Source of the DNA: Pseudomonas sp. S06B 330
Lineage (GTDB): Bacteria; Pseudomonadota; Gammaproteobacteria; Pseudomonadales; Pseudomonadaceae
Assembly: GCF_002845275.2 (NCBI RefSeq)
Contig: NZ_CP088149.1
Coordinates: 349,501 to 413,500 of the forward strand
Length of the DNA stretch: 64,000 bases
Direction: 5' to 3'
Shown here: one piece after another, positions 25,088 to 34,754 of the stretch
How positions within the stretch are numbered: the stretch's first letter is position 1
Layout: each line of letters begins with the position of its first letter
Made by a program: the position numbers and the translations under genes
Notes under the pieces: model-generated
The model's database searches: none
Told to the model about the DNA's origin: nothing
Seen by the model: the letters and a program-made list of their open reading frames with translations, nothing else

Positions 25088-25567
25088 GTGATCGACCCCG
25101 ATGGTTTTCGCCCCAATGTCGGGATCATTCTGACGAATGATCTTGGGCAGGTGCTATGGGCTCGGCGGATCAACCAGGATGCCTGGCAGTTTCCCCAGGG
25201 TGGTATCAACCCTGAAGAGACGCCGGAAGATGCCTTGTACCGCGAGCTGAACGAAGAAGTGGGGCTGGAGCGCGATGATGTTGAAATTCTTGCCTGCACC
25301 CGCGGCTGGTTGCGTTATCGTTTACCCCAACGCCTGGTGCGGACCCACAGCCAACCGCTGTGTATCGGCCAGAAACAGAAATGGTTTCTCCTGCGCCTGG
25401 TCTCCAACGAGCAACGGGTGCGGATGGATTTGACCGGTAAACCGGAGTTCGACGGCTGGCGCTGGGTCAGCTATTGGTATCCGCTGGGCCAGGTGGTGAC
25501 ATTCAAGCGCGAGGTTTACCGCCGCGCTCTCAAAGAGCTTGCCCCGCGCCTGCTGGCGCGCGACTGA
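25088..25567 (+). CDS. rppH: RNA pyrophosphohydrolase
   Basis: The 159-residue Nudix enzyme removes pyrophosphate from 5'-triphosphorylated RNA and so starts RNase E-dependent decay. The complete Nudix box runs from Gly38 to Leu60 ([20 protein letters not shown]...). The typical N terminus [16 protein letters not shown] shows that the start is GTG 25088, with GAGG 8 bases before it. ptsP follows 22 bases after the stop, as in E. coli and other Pseudomonas. Confidence 0.96.
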   Translation: MIDPDGFRPNVGIILTNDLGQVLWARRINQDAWQFPQGGINPEETPEDALYRELNEEVGLERDDVEILACTRGWLRYRLPQRLVRTHSQPLCIGQKQKWFLLRLVSNEQRVRMDLTGKPEFDGWRWVSYWYPLGQVVTFKREVYRRALKELAPRLLARD

Positions 25568-25589
25568 CGACGGAGTTCGACCCCGAGCC

Positions 25590-27869
25590 ATGCTCAATAC
25601 GCTGCGCAAGATCGTCCAGGAAGTTAACTCCGCCAAGGATCTCAAGACGGCGTTGGGGATCATTGTGTTGCGCGTCAAAGAGGCCATGGGTAGTCAGGTC
25701 TGTTCGGTCTATCTGCTCGATCCTGAGAGCAACCGCTTTGTGTTGATGGCCTCTGAGGGTTTGAACAAACGCTCGATCGGCAAGGTCAGCATGGCGCCTA
25801 ACGAGGGTCTGGTCGGTCTGGTCGGTACGCGTGAAGAACCGCTGAACCTGGAAAACGCCGCAGACCACCCGCGGTATCGCTACTTCGCCGAAACCGGTGA
25901 AGAGCGTTATGCCTCGTTTCTCGGTGCGCCGATCATCCACCACCGGCGTGTGGTCGGCGTTCTGGTCATCCAGCAAAAGGAACGACGCCAGTTCGATGAG
26001 GGCGAAGAAGCCTTCCTGGTAACCATGAGCGCCCAGCTCGCCGGGGTAATTGCCCATGCCGAAGCAACCGGCTCGATCCGTGGTCTGGGGCGTCAGGGCA
26101 AAGGCATACAAGAGGCCAAGTTCGTCGGCGTACCGGGTTCGCCTGGTGCGGCCGTGGGCAAGGCAGTGGTCATGCTGCCACCGGCCGATCTGGACGTGGT
26201 GCCGGACAAGAGCGTCGATGACATCGAGGCCGAACTCAAACTCTTCAACAACGCCCTGGAAGGCGTGCGCGCCGACATGCGCAGCCTGTCCGCCAAACTC
26301 GCTACCCAACTGCGCCCGGAAGAGCGCGCGTTGTTCGACGTCTACCTGATGATGCTCGAAGACGCGGCCCTGGGCGGTGAAGTGGTGCAGGTGATCAAGA
26401 CCGGTCAGTGGGCCCAGGGCGCCTTGCGCCAGGTGGTGGGCGAGCACGTCAATCGCTTCGAACTGATGGACGACGCTTACCTGCGCGAGAGGGCTTCCGA
26501 TGTGAAGGATCTAGGCCGGCGTCTGCTGGCCTATCTGCAAGAGGCAAGGCAGCAGACACTGGTCTATCCCGACAACACCATTCTGATCAGCGAAGAACTG
26601 ACCCCAGCGATGCTCGGCGAAGTGCCGGAAGGCAAGCTGGTCGGACTGGTATCGGTACTGGGCTCGGGTAACTCCCACGTGGCGATTCTGGCCCGTGCCA
26701 TGGGTATTCCCACCGTGATGGGCCTGGTCGACCTCCCGTATTCGAAGGTCGACGGTATCGACATGATCGTCGATGGCTATAAGGGCGATGTCTACACCAA
26801 CCCCAGCGATGTGCTGCGTAAGCAGTATGCCGAAGTGGTCGAAGAAGAACGCCAGTTGGCCCAAGGCCTGGATGCCCTGCGCGAACTGCCGTGCATTACT
26901 CTTGATGGTCACCGCATGCCGTTGTGGGTCAATACTGGCCTGCTCGCCGATGTCGCCCGTGCCCAGCAACGTGGCGCCGAAGGCGTAGGGCTGTACCGCA
27001 CCGAAGTACCGTTCATGATCAACCAGCGCTTCCCTAGTGAAAAGGAGCAGCTGGCGATTTACCGCGAGCAACTGGCGGCCTTCCACCCCTTGCCGGTGAC
27101 CATGCGTAGCCTGGACATCGGTGGTGACAAGGCGCTGTCGTATTTCCCGATCAAGGAAGACAACCCCTTCCTCGGCTGGCGGGGCATTCGCGTAACCCTC
27201 GACCACCCGGAAATCTTCCTGGTGCAAACCCGTGCCATGCTCAAGGCCAGCGAAGGCCTGAACAACTTGCGCATTCTGTTGCCGATGATTTCCGGTATTC
27301 ACGAGCTGGAAGAAGCCTTGCACTTGATTCACCGGGCCTGGGGCGAAGTGCGTGACGAAGGCACCGATGTGCCGATGCCGCCGGTGGGGGTGATGATCGA
27401 GATCCCGGCTGCGGTGTACCAGACCCGCGAGCTGGCGCGTCAGGTCGACTTTCTGTCGGTCGGCTCCAACGACCTGACCCAGTATTTGCTGGCGGTAGAC
27501 CGTAACAACCCGCGGGTTGCCGACCTCTATGACTACTTGCACCCGGCCGTGCTGCAAGCCCTGCAGAACGTGGTGCGCGATGCCCATGCCGAAGGCAAGC
27601 CGGTGAGTATCTGTGGTGAGATGGCCGGTGATCCGGCAGCTGCAGTGTTGTTGATGGCCATGGGCTTCGACAGCCTGTCGATGAACGCCACCAACTTGCC
27701 GAAAGTGAAATGGATGCTGCGTCAGGTGAGCTTGAGCAAATCCAAGGAACTGCTGGCCCAGGCCATGGGTATCGACAACCCGCAAGTTATCCACAGTTCG
27801 CTGCAGCTGGCTCTGAAGAACCTTGGGCTGGCGCGGATGATCAATCCCGGGTCGTCGAAGACCTTGTGA
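25590..27869 (+). CDS. ptsP: Phosphoenolpyruvate-protein phosphotransferase PtsP (EI-Ntr)
   Basis: The 759-residue first enzyme of the nitrogen PTS has an N-terminal GAF domain (about 1-165) and then an enzyme I body. The phosphorylated histidine is His363 (GSGNSHVAILARAMGIPTV). The PEP-binding barrel includes VGLYRTEVPFM, RSLDIGGDKALSYF and SVGSNDLTQY, and catalytic Cys675 is in SICGEMAGDP. It passes phosphate from PEP to NPr and EIIA-Ntr (not in this window) for regulation rather than sugar uptake. The length matches E. coli PtsP (748). Confidence 0.96.
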   Translation: MLNTLRKIVQEVNSAKDLKTALGIIVLRVKEAMGSQVCSVYLLDPESNRFVLMASEGLNKRSIGKVSMAPNEGLVGLVGTREEPLNLENAADHPRYRYFAETGEERYASFLGAPIIHHRRVVGVLVIQQKERRQFDEGEEAFLVTMSAQLAGVIAHAEATGSIRGLGRQGKGIQEAKFVGVPGSPGAAVGKAVVMLPPADLDVVPDKSVDDIEAELKLFNNALEGVRADMRSLSAKLATQLRPEERALFDVYLMMLEDAALGGEVVQVIKTGQWAQGALRQVVGEHVNRFELMDDAYLRERASDVKDLGRRLLAYLQEARQQTLVYPDNTILISEELTPAMLGEVPEGKLVGLVSVLGSGNSHVAILARAMGIPTVMGLVDLPYSKVDGIDMIVDGYKGDVYTNPSDVLRKQYAEVVEEERQLAQGLDALRELPCITLDGHRMPLWVNTGLLADVARAQQRGAEGVGLYRTEVPFMINQRFPSEKEQLAIYREQLAAFHPLPVTMRSLDIGGDKALSYFPIKEDNPFLGWRGIRVTLDHPEIFLVQTRAMLKASEGLNNLRILLPMISGIHELEEALHLIHRAWGEVRDEGTDVPMPPVGVMIEIPAAVYQTRELARQVDFLSVGSNDLTQYLLAVDRNNPRVADLYDYLHPAVLQALQNVVRDAHAEGKPVSICGEMAGDPAAAVLLMAMGFDSLSMNATNLPKVKWMLRQVSLSKSKELLAQAMGIDNPQVIHSSLQLALKNLGLARMINPGSSKTL

Positions 27870-27892
27870 TTGTTGCGGCCGCTTTGCGGCCC

Positions 27893-27913
27893 ATCGCCGG
27901 CAAGACCGGCGAT
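27893..27913. repeat. Single GCCGGC-type REP unit between ptsP and the NRDE gene
   Basis: ATCGCCGG (27893-27900) is mirrored by CCGGCGAT (27906-27913) around CAAGA, just before the stop of the converging NRDE gene. Confidence 0.75.
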
Positions 27914-27917
27914 AGCC

Positions 27918-28664
27918 TCAAACCTGCAAATCCACTTCCCCCAGATGCCCACCAAACGGCCCGAAACTGCGCTCCAGCAACCTGCGCCGACCGTCCGCCT
28001 CGACAATCAGCACCGTACTGGCCCGCGTCCCATAGTTCTGGCTGGCAATGAACACACTCGACAGCAAGCGCTCGGTAGTGAGCCCTACGCCGGTTTCTGG
28101 TAACTCGCCATCGGCGGCCTGCAGGTTATCCCCAAGCAGGCTCAGCAACGCCGGAGGCTGCGGGTCGGCCAACTGTTGCTTCAAACCGGCGCGAGCCTTG
28201 ACCAGCTTTGGCCAAGGCGTGTCCAGCCCTGCATTGGACAGCCCATAAACACCTTCGCCGAGCAGTTGCACCTGCGCCTCTCGGGCATTCAGATAGCCAA
28301 GCGTGCTGCTATCGCCCACCAGCAGGTTGAACCCGGAGTACTGCTGGCTGTGGCTGGCGACCTGATCCAGATAGGCTTCAACGCTACTCTCGCCCCGCAG
28401 GAACGCCGCCACCAACTCGCCACGTGAGCGTGCGCCCTGTGCCAGTTGCGGGTCGCGGATATTGGTCAATGCGGCAAAACGCCCGCCCGGGCCGACGCCC
28501 AGCCAGGTGCCGCCAGCTTCCAGGTCGCGTCCGGCATACACCCCAGGCGCATCGTCCCAGGCGCCCAGCATGCGGCTGGGACGGGCATAGAACTCATCAC
28601 GGTTGGCCGCGACGATCAGCGGCTGGGCATGGCCCGGCCGCCAGGCAAAAACGATCAGACACAT
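27918..28664 (-). CDS. NRDE-family protein (TANGO2 homologue)
   Basis: The 248-residue protein starts MCLIVFAWRPGHAQPLIVAANRDEFYARP, with the family's N-terminal Cys2 and NRDE motif. GRDLEAGGTWLGVGPGGRFAALTNIRDP follows, so it is a clear NRDE/TANGO2 member. Eukaryotic relatives are linked to Golgi organisation and heme handling; the bacterial role is unsettled. The conserved Cys2 resembles N-terminal nucleophile enzymes. It diverges from the TSUP permease with a 130-base gap in which I see no clear motif. Confidence 0.87.
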   Translation of the reverse strand: MCLIVFAWRPGHAQPLIVAANRDEFYARPSRMLGAWDDAPGVYAGRDLEAGGTWLGVGPGGRFAALTNIRDPQLAQGARSRGELVAAFLRGESSVEAYLDQVASHSQQYSGFNLLVGDSSTLGYLNAREAQVQLLGEGVYGLSNAGLDTPWPKLVKARAGLKQQLADPQPPALLSLLGDNLQAADGELPETGVGLTTERLLSSVFIASQNYGTRASTVLIVEADGRRRLLERSFGPFGGHLGEVDLQV

Positions 28665-28794
28665 AGGTGGTCCTCTGTGTTTTTGCCCACTCTACCCAAT
28701 AGCGCCCAACCTGTTCCATCGACTTAATGTGTCTTCACTAGAGCCACAGGCCTACCTTCCGTTACCATGCCGGACTGAATTTACGGGGGCGACA

Positions 28795-29577
28795 ATGGAA
28801 TTCGTGCTCTATTTGCTGCTGGGCGCCTGTGCAGGCGTGCTGGCCGGGTTGTTCGGCGTTGGCGGCGGCATCATCATCGTGCCGGTGCTGGTGTTTAGTT
28901 TCACCTTGCAGGGTTTCGATGCTTCGGTGCTGACCCACTTGGCCGTGGGTACATCCCTGGCGACCATCGTCTTCACCTCGATCAACGCCATTCGTGAGCA
29001 CCACCGCAAGGGCGCGGTGCAGTGGCCGATCTTCGTCTGGATGACCTTGGGGATTCTGGTTGGTGCCGGTATCGGGGCCAAGACCGCGTCGCTGATCCAG
29101 GGCCCGATGTTGCAGAAGATCATTGGTGTGTTCGCGCTAGTGATCGCCCTGCAGATGGCTCTGGACCTCAAGCCCAAGGCGAGTCGCAAGGTACCCGGCA
29201 AGGCCGGACTGACCGCTGCTGGCGGCGTTGTCGGTTGGGCATCGGCGATCTTCGGCATTGGCGGCGGTTCGTTGACCGTGCCGTTCCTGACCTGGCGCAG
29301 CTTGCCCATGCAGCAGGCGGTGGCAACGTCGTCGGCCTGCGGCTTTCCGATTGCTGTGGCCAGTGCCCTGAGTTTCATCTGGCTGGGTTGGCACGACCCA
29401 CACTTGCCTGCGCATAGCCTGGGCTTCGTGTACCTGCCGGCGCTGCTCGGAATTGCCCTGACCAGTATGTTTTTCGCCCGCTTCGGCGCGCGCTTGGCGC
29501 ATAAACTGTCGCCACGCTTGCTCAAACGGCTGTTTGCCGCGCTGCTGTTCTGCGTCGGCTTGAGCTTTTTGCTTTAA
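28795..29577 (+). CDS. TSUP (TauE/SafE) family membrane transporter
   Basis: The 260-residue membrane protein has about eight hydrophobic segments. The two repeated half-motifs [17 protein letters not shown] (N half) and [15 protein letters not shown] (C half) define the TauE/SafE family. Members export or import sulfite, sulfoacetate or other small organic anions; here the substrate is unknown. ATG 28795 follows a GGGGGCGAC stretch. It stands 14 bases ahead of lgt and is probably co-transcribed with it. Confidence 0.9.
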   Translation: MEFVLYLLLGACAGVLAGLFGVGGGIIIVPVLVFSFTLQGFDASVLTHLAVGTSLATIVFTSINAIREHHRKGAVQWPIFVWMTLGILVGAGIGAKTASLIQGPMLQKIIGVFALVIALQMALDLKPKASRKVPGKAGLTAAGGVVGWASAIFGIGGGSLTVPFLTWRSLPMQQAVATSSACGFPIAVASALSFIWLGWHDPHLPAHSLGFVYLPALLGIALTSMFFARFGARLAHKLSPRLLKRLFAALLFCVGLSFLL

Positions 29578-29591
29578 CGAGAGGAGTCACC

Positions 29592-30401
29592 ATGCTGCCT
29601 TACCCGCAGATCGACCCCGTGGCTGTTGCCCTGGGTCCGCTGAAAATCCATTGGTACGGCCTGATGTACCTGATCGGCATCGGCGGCGCCTGGCTGCTGG
29701 CCAAGCGCCGGTTGAACCGCTTCGATCCGACCTGGAGCAATGAAAAGCTCTCGGACCTGGTGTTCTGGCTGTCCATGGGCGTGATTGTCGGCGGACGCTT
29801 GGGTTACGTGCTGTTCTACGATCTGCACGCCTACCTGGCCAACCCGGCGTTGATCTTCGAAGTGTGGAAAGGCGGCATGTCGTTCCACGGCGGCTTTATC
29901 GGTGTGATGCTGGCGGCCTTGTGGTTCGGTAAACGCAACAACAAGTCGTTCTTCGAGCTGATGGACTTCGTTGCGCCGCTGGTGCCGATCGGCCTGGGTG
30001 CCGGGCGCATTGGCAACTTTATCAACGCCGAACTGTGGGGCAAGGCCACTGATGTGCCGTGGGCCATGGTCTTCCCGCCGTTCAGCGATCCGGCACAACT
30101 GCCGCGTCACCCGTCGCAGCTGTACCAGTTCGCCCTGGAAGGTGTGGCATTATTCCTGATCCTTTGGCTGTACTCGCGCAAGCCGCGCCCGACCATGGCC
30201 ATTTCCGGCATGTTCGCGCTGTTCTACGGGATCTTCCGCTTCATTGTTGAGTTTGTGCGGGTTCCCGACGCCCAGCTGGGCTACATTGCCTTTGGCTGGT
30301 TGACCATGGGTCAGTTGCTCTGCTTGCCGATGATCCTCGGCGGCATCGGCCTGATCTGGTGGGCCTACAACCGTAAACCCACGGCCAAGGCCGCCGTTTG
30401 A
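29592..30401 (+). CDS. lgt: Prolipoprotein diacylglyceryl transferase
   Basis: The 269-residue inner-membrane enzyme moves diacylglycerol from phosphatidylglycerol to the lipobox Cys of prolipoproteins. Key parts are [21 protein letters not shown] with His99, and the Lgt signature [17 protein letters not shown] with Arg139. Seven membrane segments are likely, and the length is normal. GAGAGGAG precedes ATG 29592. The lgt-thyA order is the same as in E. coli. Confidence 0.97.
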   Translation: MLPYPQIDPVAVALGPLKIHWYGLMYLIGIGGAWLLAKRRLNRFDPTWSNEKLSDLVFWLSMGVIVGGRLGYVLFYDLHAYLANPALIFEVWKGGMSFHGGFIGVMLAALWFGKRNNKSFFELMDFVAPLVPIGLGAGRIGNFINAELWGKATDVPWAMVFPPFSDPAQLPRHPSQLYQFALEGVALFLILWLYSRKPRPTMAISGMFALFYGIFRFIVEFVRVPDAQLGYIAFGWLTMGQLLCLPMILGGIGLIWWAYNRKPTAKAAV

Positions 30402-30407
30402 TTTTCC

Positions 30408-30430
30408 ACGGCAGGGTGATCCCCTGCCGT
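30408..30430 (+). terminator. Stem-loop between lgt and thyA
   Basis: ACGGCAGGG (30408-30416) pairs with CCCTGCCGT (30422-30430) and is followed by CTTTGCT. The T run is short, so some read-through into thyA is likely. Confidence 0.6.
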
Positions 30431-30448
30431 CTTTGCTACAGGTAAGCC

Positions 30449-31420
30449 ATGAAACAGTATCTAGATCTGGTCCGTGATGTGATCGAAAACGGCACCCTGC
30501 AGGGCAACCGTACTGGTATCCGCACCATCAGCCTGCCCGGCGCTTCGCTGCGCTTCGACCTGCAGAAGGGCTTCCCGGCCATCACCACCCGTAAGCTGGC
30601 GTTCAAGTCGGCCGTCGGCGAGATGGTGGGTTTTTTGCGTGGTGTGAAGAACGCCGGCGAGTTTCGTGAGCTGGGTTGCAAGGTCTGGGACCAGAACGCC
30701 AACGAAAACGCCCAGTGGCTGGCTAACCCGTTCCGCCAGGGGCATGACGACCTCGGCGAGATCTACGGTGTGCAATGGCGCCAATGGCCGGCCTACAAGC
30801 GCATCCCGCTGAGCAACCCGGCGGCGATCGAGCTGGCGCAGAGCCAGGGCTTCCAGCAAATTGCAGCGTCTGAAGAAGACGGCGAGGCCTTCGTGGTGCT
30901 GTACAAGGCCATCGACCAGATTCGCCAGTGCATCGACACCATTCACAACGATCCAGGCAGCCGCCGTATTCTGTTCCACGGCTGGAACTGCGCGCAGCTC
31001 GATGAAATGGCCTTGCCGCCGTGCCACCTGCTGTACCAGTTCCACCCGAATGTCGAGACCAAGGAAATCTCCCTGACCCTCTACATCCGCTCAAACGACC
31101 TGGGCCTGGGCACACCGTTCAACCTCACCGAAGGCGCGGCGCTGCTGTCGCTGGTGGGTCGCCTGACCGGCTACACGCCGCGCTGGTTCACCTACTTCAT
31201 CGGTGATGCGCACGTGTATGAAAACCACCTGGACATGCTCAACGAGCAGCTCAAGCGCGAGCCGCTGGCAGCACCCACGCTGGTGATCAGTGATCGTGTG
31301 CCGGAATATGCCAAGACTGGCGTGTACGAACCAGAGTGGCTGGAGAAGGTCGAGCCGAGCGACTTCAGCCTTGAAGGCTACGAACACCATGCGCCGATGA
31401 CCGCCCCGATGGCGGTCTGA
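30449..31420 (+). CDS. thyA: Thymidylate synthase
   Basis: The 323-residue enzyme methylates dUMP to dTMP using methylene-tetrahydrofolate. The catalytic Cys is Cys192 in [42 protein letters not shown] and [17 protein letters not shown] are typical. It is longer than E. coli ThyA (264) because of an insert around residues 114-160 ([20 protein letters not shown] and onward), as in other long-form enzymes. Its partner enzyme, dihydrofolate reductase, is encoded at 44310. Confidence 0.97.
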   Translation: MKQYLDLVRDVIENGTLQGNRTGIRTISLPGASLRFDLQKGFPAITTRKLAFKSAVGEMVGFLRGVKNAGEFRELGCKVWDQNANENAQWLANPFRQGHDDLGEIYGVQWRQWPAYKRIPLSNPAAIELAQSQGFQQIAASEEDGEAFVVLYKAIDQIRQCIDTIHNDPGSRRILFHGWNCAQLDEMALPPCHLLYQFHPNVETKEISLTLYIRSNDLGLGTPFNLTEGAALLSLVGRLTGYTPRWFTYFIGDAHVYENHLDMLNEQLKREPLAAPTLVISDRVPEYAKTGVYEPEWLEKVEPSDFSLEGYEHHAPMTAPMAV

Positions 31421-31451
31421 TCACCGTCATTGTAGAAACAACTGGCTGTCT

Positions 31452-31538
31452 GGTGGGAGCGGGCTTGCCCCGCGATTGCGATTTGACTATTACATCGCAT
31501 CGCGGGGCAAGTCGAGTCGTCGCACCGCCGCTCCCACC
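31452..31538. repeat. REP-type inverted repeat of the GGTGGGAGCGGGCTTGCC kind
   Basis: GGTGGGAG (31452-31459) and CTCCCACC (31531-31538) form the ends. Inside, CTTGCCCCGCGAT is mirrored by ATCGCGGGGCAAG. It overlaps the 3' end of the small ORF at 31490. Confidence 0.8.
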
Positions 31539-31696
31539 ACGGTTGAGGCTTGTTCCAGCGCGTAGTCACACGGCACGCCCGGCGCAATACGAAACAGCCC
31601 CATCGGTGATTGCTCGCTGCGGATGAAATTCACCACACCTGCCGTATTGCTGGTCTGCCCGCGCACAGCCGCCATGACTGGCTGCTCTAATGTCAT
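31490..31696 (-). CDS. Small protein resembling DUF3077 family
   Basis: The possible 68-residue protein runs from ATG 31696 (MTLEQPVMAAVRG) to TAA 31490. The C-terminal half, LFRIAPGVPCDYALEQASTV, resembles the conserved motif of short DUF3077 proteins common in Pseudomonas. The last 15 codons run through one arm of a REP element, so the C terminus may be repeat-derived. The ribosome-binding site is weak (GAG 7 bases ahead). A TTTTCTC/GAGAAAA inverted repeat lies upstream at 31755-31775. The rest of the gap to 31850 shows nothing else. Confidence 0.55.
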   Translation of the reverse strand: MTLEQPVMAAVRGQTSNTAGVVNFIRSEQSPMGLFRIAPGVPCDYALEQASTVVGAAVRRLDLPRDAM

Positions 31697-31850
31697 CGGG
31701 TTTCTCACGCCCGGCCGCCAAAAATGACGACCCAAGGAAATTAGCCCTGATGCATTTTCTCAACAACAGAGAAAAGGCGGCAGCGTGCGTAGGATAGTTC
31801 CGAAAGCGTCTAAACCTGAAATTTTCTGACTGATTTACGTGAGCAACCTC

Positions 31851-31964
31851 GTAGCCGCTGCCGCCAGGCTGCGATCGGGCGCGAAGCGGCCGCAATTCAG
31901 GCGCATCAGGGTGACTGGATGACGACTGCTACGCAGCCGATCGCAGCCTGGCGGCAGCGGCTAC
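31851..31964. repeat. Paired REP (BIME-like) element, copy C
   Basis: Ends GTAGCCGCTGCCG and CGGCAGCGGCTAC. The inner GGCTGCGATCGGGCGCGAAGC and CCGATCGCAGCC match copy B almost base for base. It lies 22 bases past the cadR stop. Confidence 0.9.
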
Positions 31965-31986
31965 GAAGCGTTGCCAGCAAGGCACG

Positions 31987-32430
31987 TCAGTGACCGTGGC
32001 TTCTACCCACATGCGAATGCTCCGCCTCGGGAGCCGTCACCGCACCATTGACCTCCAGGTGCTGGAGGATCGAGCACTGCACCTCTTTGGGATGGCAATG
32101 TTGGCGTAGCTCCAGCAGTTGCGCCTGCAACGCCTGCAGCCCATCAATACGCGCATTTACGTGCTGAATATGCTCGTCGATCAGCGCGTTGACGCTTTCA
32201 CACTGATCCTCCGGGCTGTCGCGCAGGCGCAGCAGGCTGCGAATCTCTTCCAGGGTCATGTCGAGGGTGCGGCAGTTGCGAATGAAGGTCAGGCGCTCAA
32301 CGTGAGCCTGGGTGTACATCCGGTAGTTGCCCTCGCTGCGCGCAGGCTCCGGCAGCAGGTTTTCCCGCTCGTAGTAACGGATGGTTTCCACCGCGCAGTC
32401 GGTGGCTTTGGACAGTTCGCCGATCTTCAT
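31987..32430 (-). CDS. cadR: MerR-family cadmium-responsive regulator CadR
   Basis: The 147-residue regulator has the MerR winged helix at the N terminus (MKIGELSKATDCAVETIRYYERENLLPEPARSEGNYR) and a dimerisation helix. The Cd-binding cysteines are at 77, 112 and 119 (DQCES, LRQHCHPKEVQC). A histidine-rich tail HSHVGRSHGH matches P. putida CadR in length and composition. It binds an operator between its gene and cadA (32457-32477) and activates cadA when Cd(II) or Zn(II) is present. Start 32430 was chosen over upstream codons that overlap the operator. Confidence 0.95.
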   Translation of the reverse strand: MKIGELSKATDCAVETIRYYERENLLPEPARSEGNYRMYTQAHVERLTFIRNCRTLDMTLEEIRSLLRLRDSPEDQCESVNALIDEHIQHVNARIDGLQALQAQLLELRQHCHPKEVQCSILQHLEVNGAVTAPEAEHSHVGRSHGH

Positions 32431-32456
32431 CTGCAAAATCCTCGACAGGTTGCTTG

Positions 32457-32477
32457 ACCCTATAGTGGCTACAGGGT
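32457..32477 (+). promoter_or_regulatory. CadR operator within the cadA promoter
   Basis: ACCCTATAG and CTACAGGGT form an imperfect dyad around TGG. TTGACC (32454-32459) gives a -35 and TTCACT (32479-32484) a -10 with a 19-base spacer. This is the overlong spacing that MerR-type activators correct by DNA distortion. It lies 26 bases from the cadR start and 36 bases from the cadA start. Confidence 0.9.
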
Positions 32478-32512
32478 GTTCACTTGGCAACAGGACATTT
32501 AGGGATGAACCT

Positions 32513-34747
32513 ATGAACCAGCCTGTTAGCCACATCCACGGTAAAGACGCCCACGGTCATGACCACGCCAAGCACGCACACAGCTGCTGCTCTCACGAGG
32601 CCGCGCCGTCGTTAGTGCAGTTCGGTGATGCTGCCAGCGATGATGCGCGCCTGAGTCGCTTCCGCATCGAGGCGATGGATTGCCCGACCGAACAGACCCT
32701 TATCCAGAACAAGCTGGGCAAGCTGGCGGGGGTCGAGCAGCTCGAGTTCAACCTGATCAATCGCGTGCTCGAGGTTCGCCATACCCATGACGACACCTCG
32801 GCGATCGAACAGGCGGTGGCTTCGTTGGGCATGCAGGCCGAACCCCTGACTGACTCCAGCGAGGAACCTGCTTACACGCCGACACCTGAAAAAAAACATT
32901 GGTGGCCACTGGCACTGTCGGGGGTTGCGGCCATTGGCGCCGAAGTCATTCACTTCGCCGCGCTGGGGCCCTCCTGGGTCGTGGCACTGGTCGCCCTGGT
33001 GTCGATCCTCAGTTGTGGTCTGGGTACCTACAAGAAGGGCTGGATTGCCCTGAAGAACGGCAACCTCAACATCAACGCGCTGATGAGCATCGCGGTGACG
33101 GGCGCGGTGCTGATCGGGCAGTGGCCAGAAGCGGCCATGGTCATGTTCCTGTTTACCGTCGCCGAGTTGATCGAGGCACGCTCGCTGGACCGTGCGCGCA
33201 ACGCCATCGGTGGGTTGATGCAACTCACGCCGGATATGGCCACCGTACGACAGGCCGATGGCCAATGGCGTGAGGTTGAAGTTAAGCAGGTGGTGCTCGG
33301 CGCTTTGGTGCGGGTGCGCCCAGGTGAACGCATAGGCCTGGATGGCGAGGTGATCAGTGGCCAATCGAGCATCGACCAGGCGCCGATTACCGGTGAGAGT
33401 CTGCCGGTAGAAAAAGGCCCGGGTGACAAGGTTTTCGCGGGCACCATCAATCAGGCAGGCGCCCTGGAATATCGGGTGACGGCGGCTGCCGGGCAATCGA
33501 CCCTGGCGCGGATCATCAAGGCGGTGGAAGAGGCGCAAGGTGCCCGTGCACCGACTCAGCGTTTTGTCGATCAGTTCTCGCGGATTTACACCCCGGCCGT
33601 ATTTGCCTTTGCGCTGGCTGTTGCTGTGATTCCTCCGTTGTTCATGGCCGGCGCCTGGTTCGACTGGATCTACCGCGCTCTGGTGCTGCTGGTGGTTGCC
33701 TGCCCTTGTGCGCTGGTGATCTCCACCCCGGTGACCATCGTCAGCGGCCTGGCCGCCGCGGCGCGCAAAGGTATCCTGGTCAAAGGCGGGGTGTACCTTG
33801 AAGGTGGGCGCAAGCTCGACTTCCTGGCGCTGGACAAGACCGGCACCATCACCCACGGCAAACCAGTGCAAACCGATCATGTGGTTCTCGAACCGCTGTT
33901 CGAAGGCCGCGCACAGGCGTTGGCGGCCAGCCTTGCCGAGCGCTCCGATCACCCGGTGTCTCGTGCCATTGCGGTGTTCGCCGCTGGACAGCAACTGGCT
34001 TTCAGTGAAGTGACCGCCTTCGAAGCCCTGGCCGGTCGTGGCGTGCGCGGTGAAATCGACGGTGAGTTGTACCACCTGGGCAACCATCGCTTGGTCGAAG
34101 AGCTGGGCCTGTGCTCCCCGCAACTTGAAGCACAGTTGGATGCGCTGGAGCGCCAGGGCAAGACTGTGGTACTGCTGCTCGACAAATCCGGCCCGCTGGC
34201 CCTGTTCGCCGTGGCTGACACGGTCAAGGAAAGCAGTCGTGAAGCGATTGCCGAATTGCATGAGTTGGGTATCAAGACTGTCATGCTCACCGGCGACAAT
34301 CCCCATACTGCTCAGGCGATTGCCGCTCAGGTTGGCATCGATCAGGCCCATGGCAATCTGCTGCCGGCCGACAAGCTCAAGACTATCGAAGACCTGTACG
34401 CTGCTGGGCATCGAGTGGGGATGGTTGGCGACGGAATCAACGACGCCCCGGCATTGGCCCGCTCGGAGATCGGCTTTGCCATGGCTGCTGCTGGTACTGA
34501 CACGGCAATTGAAACCGCCGACGTGGCGCTGATGGATGATGACTTGCGCAAAATCCCGGCCTTCGTCAGGCTCTCACGCGATACCGCGGCGATCCTGACC
34601 CAGAACATCGTGCTGGCGCTGGGGATCAAGGCGATCTTTCTGGCGATCACCTTTGCCGGTATGGCAACCATGTGGATGGCGGTGTTCGCCGATATGGGCG
34701 TGAGTTTGTTGGTGGTCTTTAACGGCCTGCGCTTACTGCGAAAATAG
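32513..34747 (+). CDS. cadA: Cd2+/Zn2+/Pb2+-exporting P1B-type ATPase CadA
   Basis: The 744-residue metal exporter has a histidine/cysteine-rich N terminus (HIHGKDAHGHDHAKHAHSCC) and then a heavy-metal-associated domain with MDCPTE. Eight membrane helices carry the metal-site CPC at 397-399. The phosphorylated Asp441 is in DKTGTITHG, TGES is in the actuator domain, and GDGINDAPAL is in the ATP-binding hinge. It pumps divalent soft metals out of the cytoplasm and is induced through CadR. Start 32513 follows AGGGA. A LysR gene begins 7 bases after its stop. Confidence 0.96.
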   Translation: MNQPVSHIHGKDAHGHDHAKHAHSCCSHEAAPSLVQFGDAASDDARLSRFRIEAMDCPTEQTLIQNKLGKLAGVEQLEFNLINRVLEVRHTHDDTSAIEQAVASLGMQAEPLTDSSEEPAYTPTPEKKHWWPLALSGVAAIGAEVIHFAALGPSWVVALVALVSILSCGLGTYKKGWIALKNGNLNINALMSIAVTGAVLIGQWPEAAMVMFLFTVAELIEARSLDRARNAIGGLMQLTPDMATVRQADGQWREVEVKQVVLGALVRVRPGERIGLDGEVISGQSSIDQAPITGESLPVEKGPGDKVFAGTINQAGALEYRVTAAAGQSTLARIIKAVEEAQGARAPTQRFVDQFSRIYTPAVFAFALAVAVIPPLFMAGAWFDWIYRALVLLVVACPCALVISTPVTIVSGLAAAARKGILVKGGVYLEGGRKLDFLALDKTGTITHGKPVQTDHVVLEPLFEGRAQALAASLAERSDHPVSRAIAVFAAGQQLAFSEVTAFEALAGRGVRGEIDGELYHLGNHRLVEELGLCSPQLEAQLDALERQGKTVVLLLDKSGPLALFAVADTVKESSREAIAELHELGIKTVMLTGDNPHTAQAIAAQVGIDQAHGNLLPADKLKTIEDLYAAGHRVGMVGDGINDAPALARSEIGFAMAAAGTDTAIETADVALMDDDLRKIPAFVRLSRDTAAILTQNIVLALGIKAIFLAITFAGMATMWMAVFADMGVSLLVVFNGLRLLRK

Positions 34748-34754
34748 AGGATGT

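Noticed and set aside
26511-27794. 427-codon open frame on the minus strand
   Set aside because: It is the shadow of ptsP; the translation has no recognisable motif.
32612-34411. 599-codon open frame on the minus strand
   Set aside because: It is opposite cadA, whose P-type ATPase motifs are intact; it is a high-GC shadow frame.
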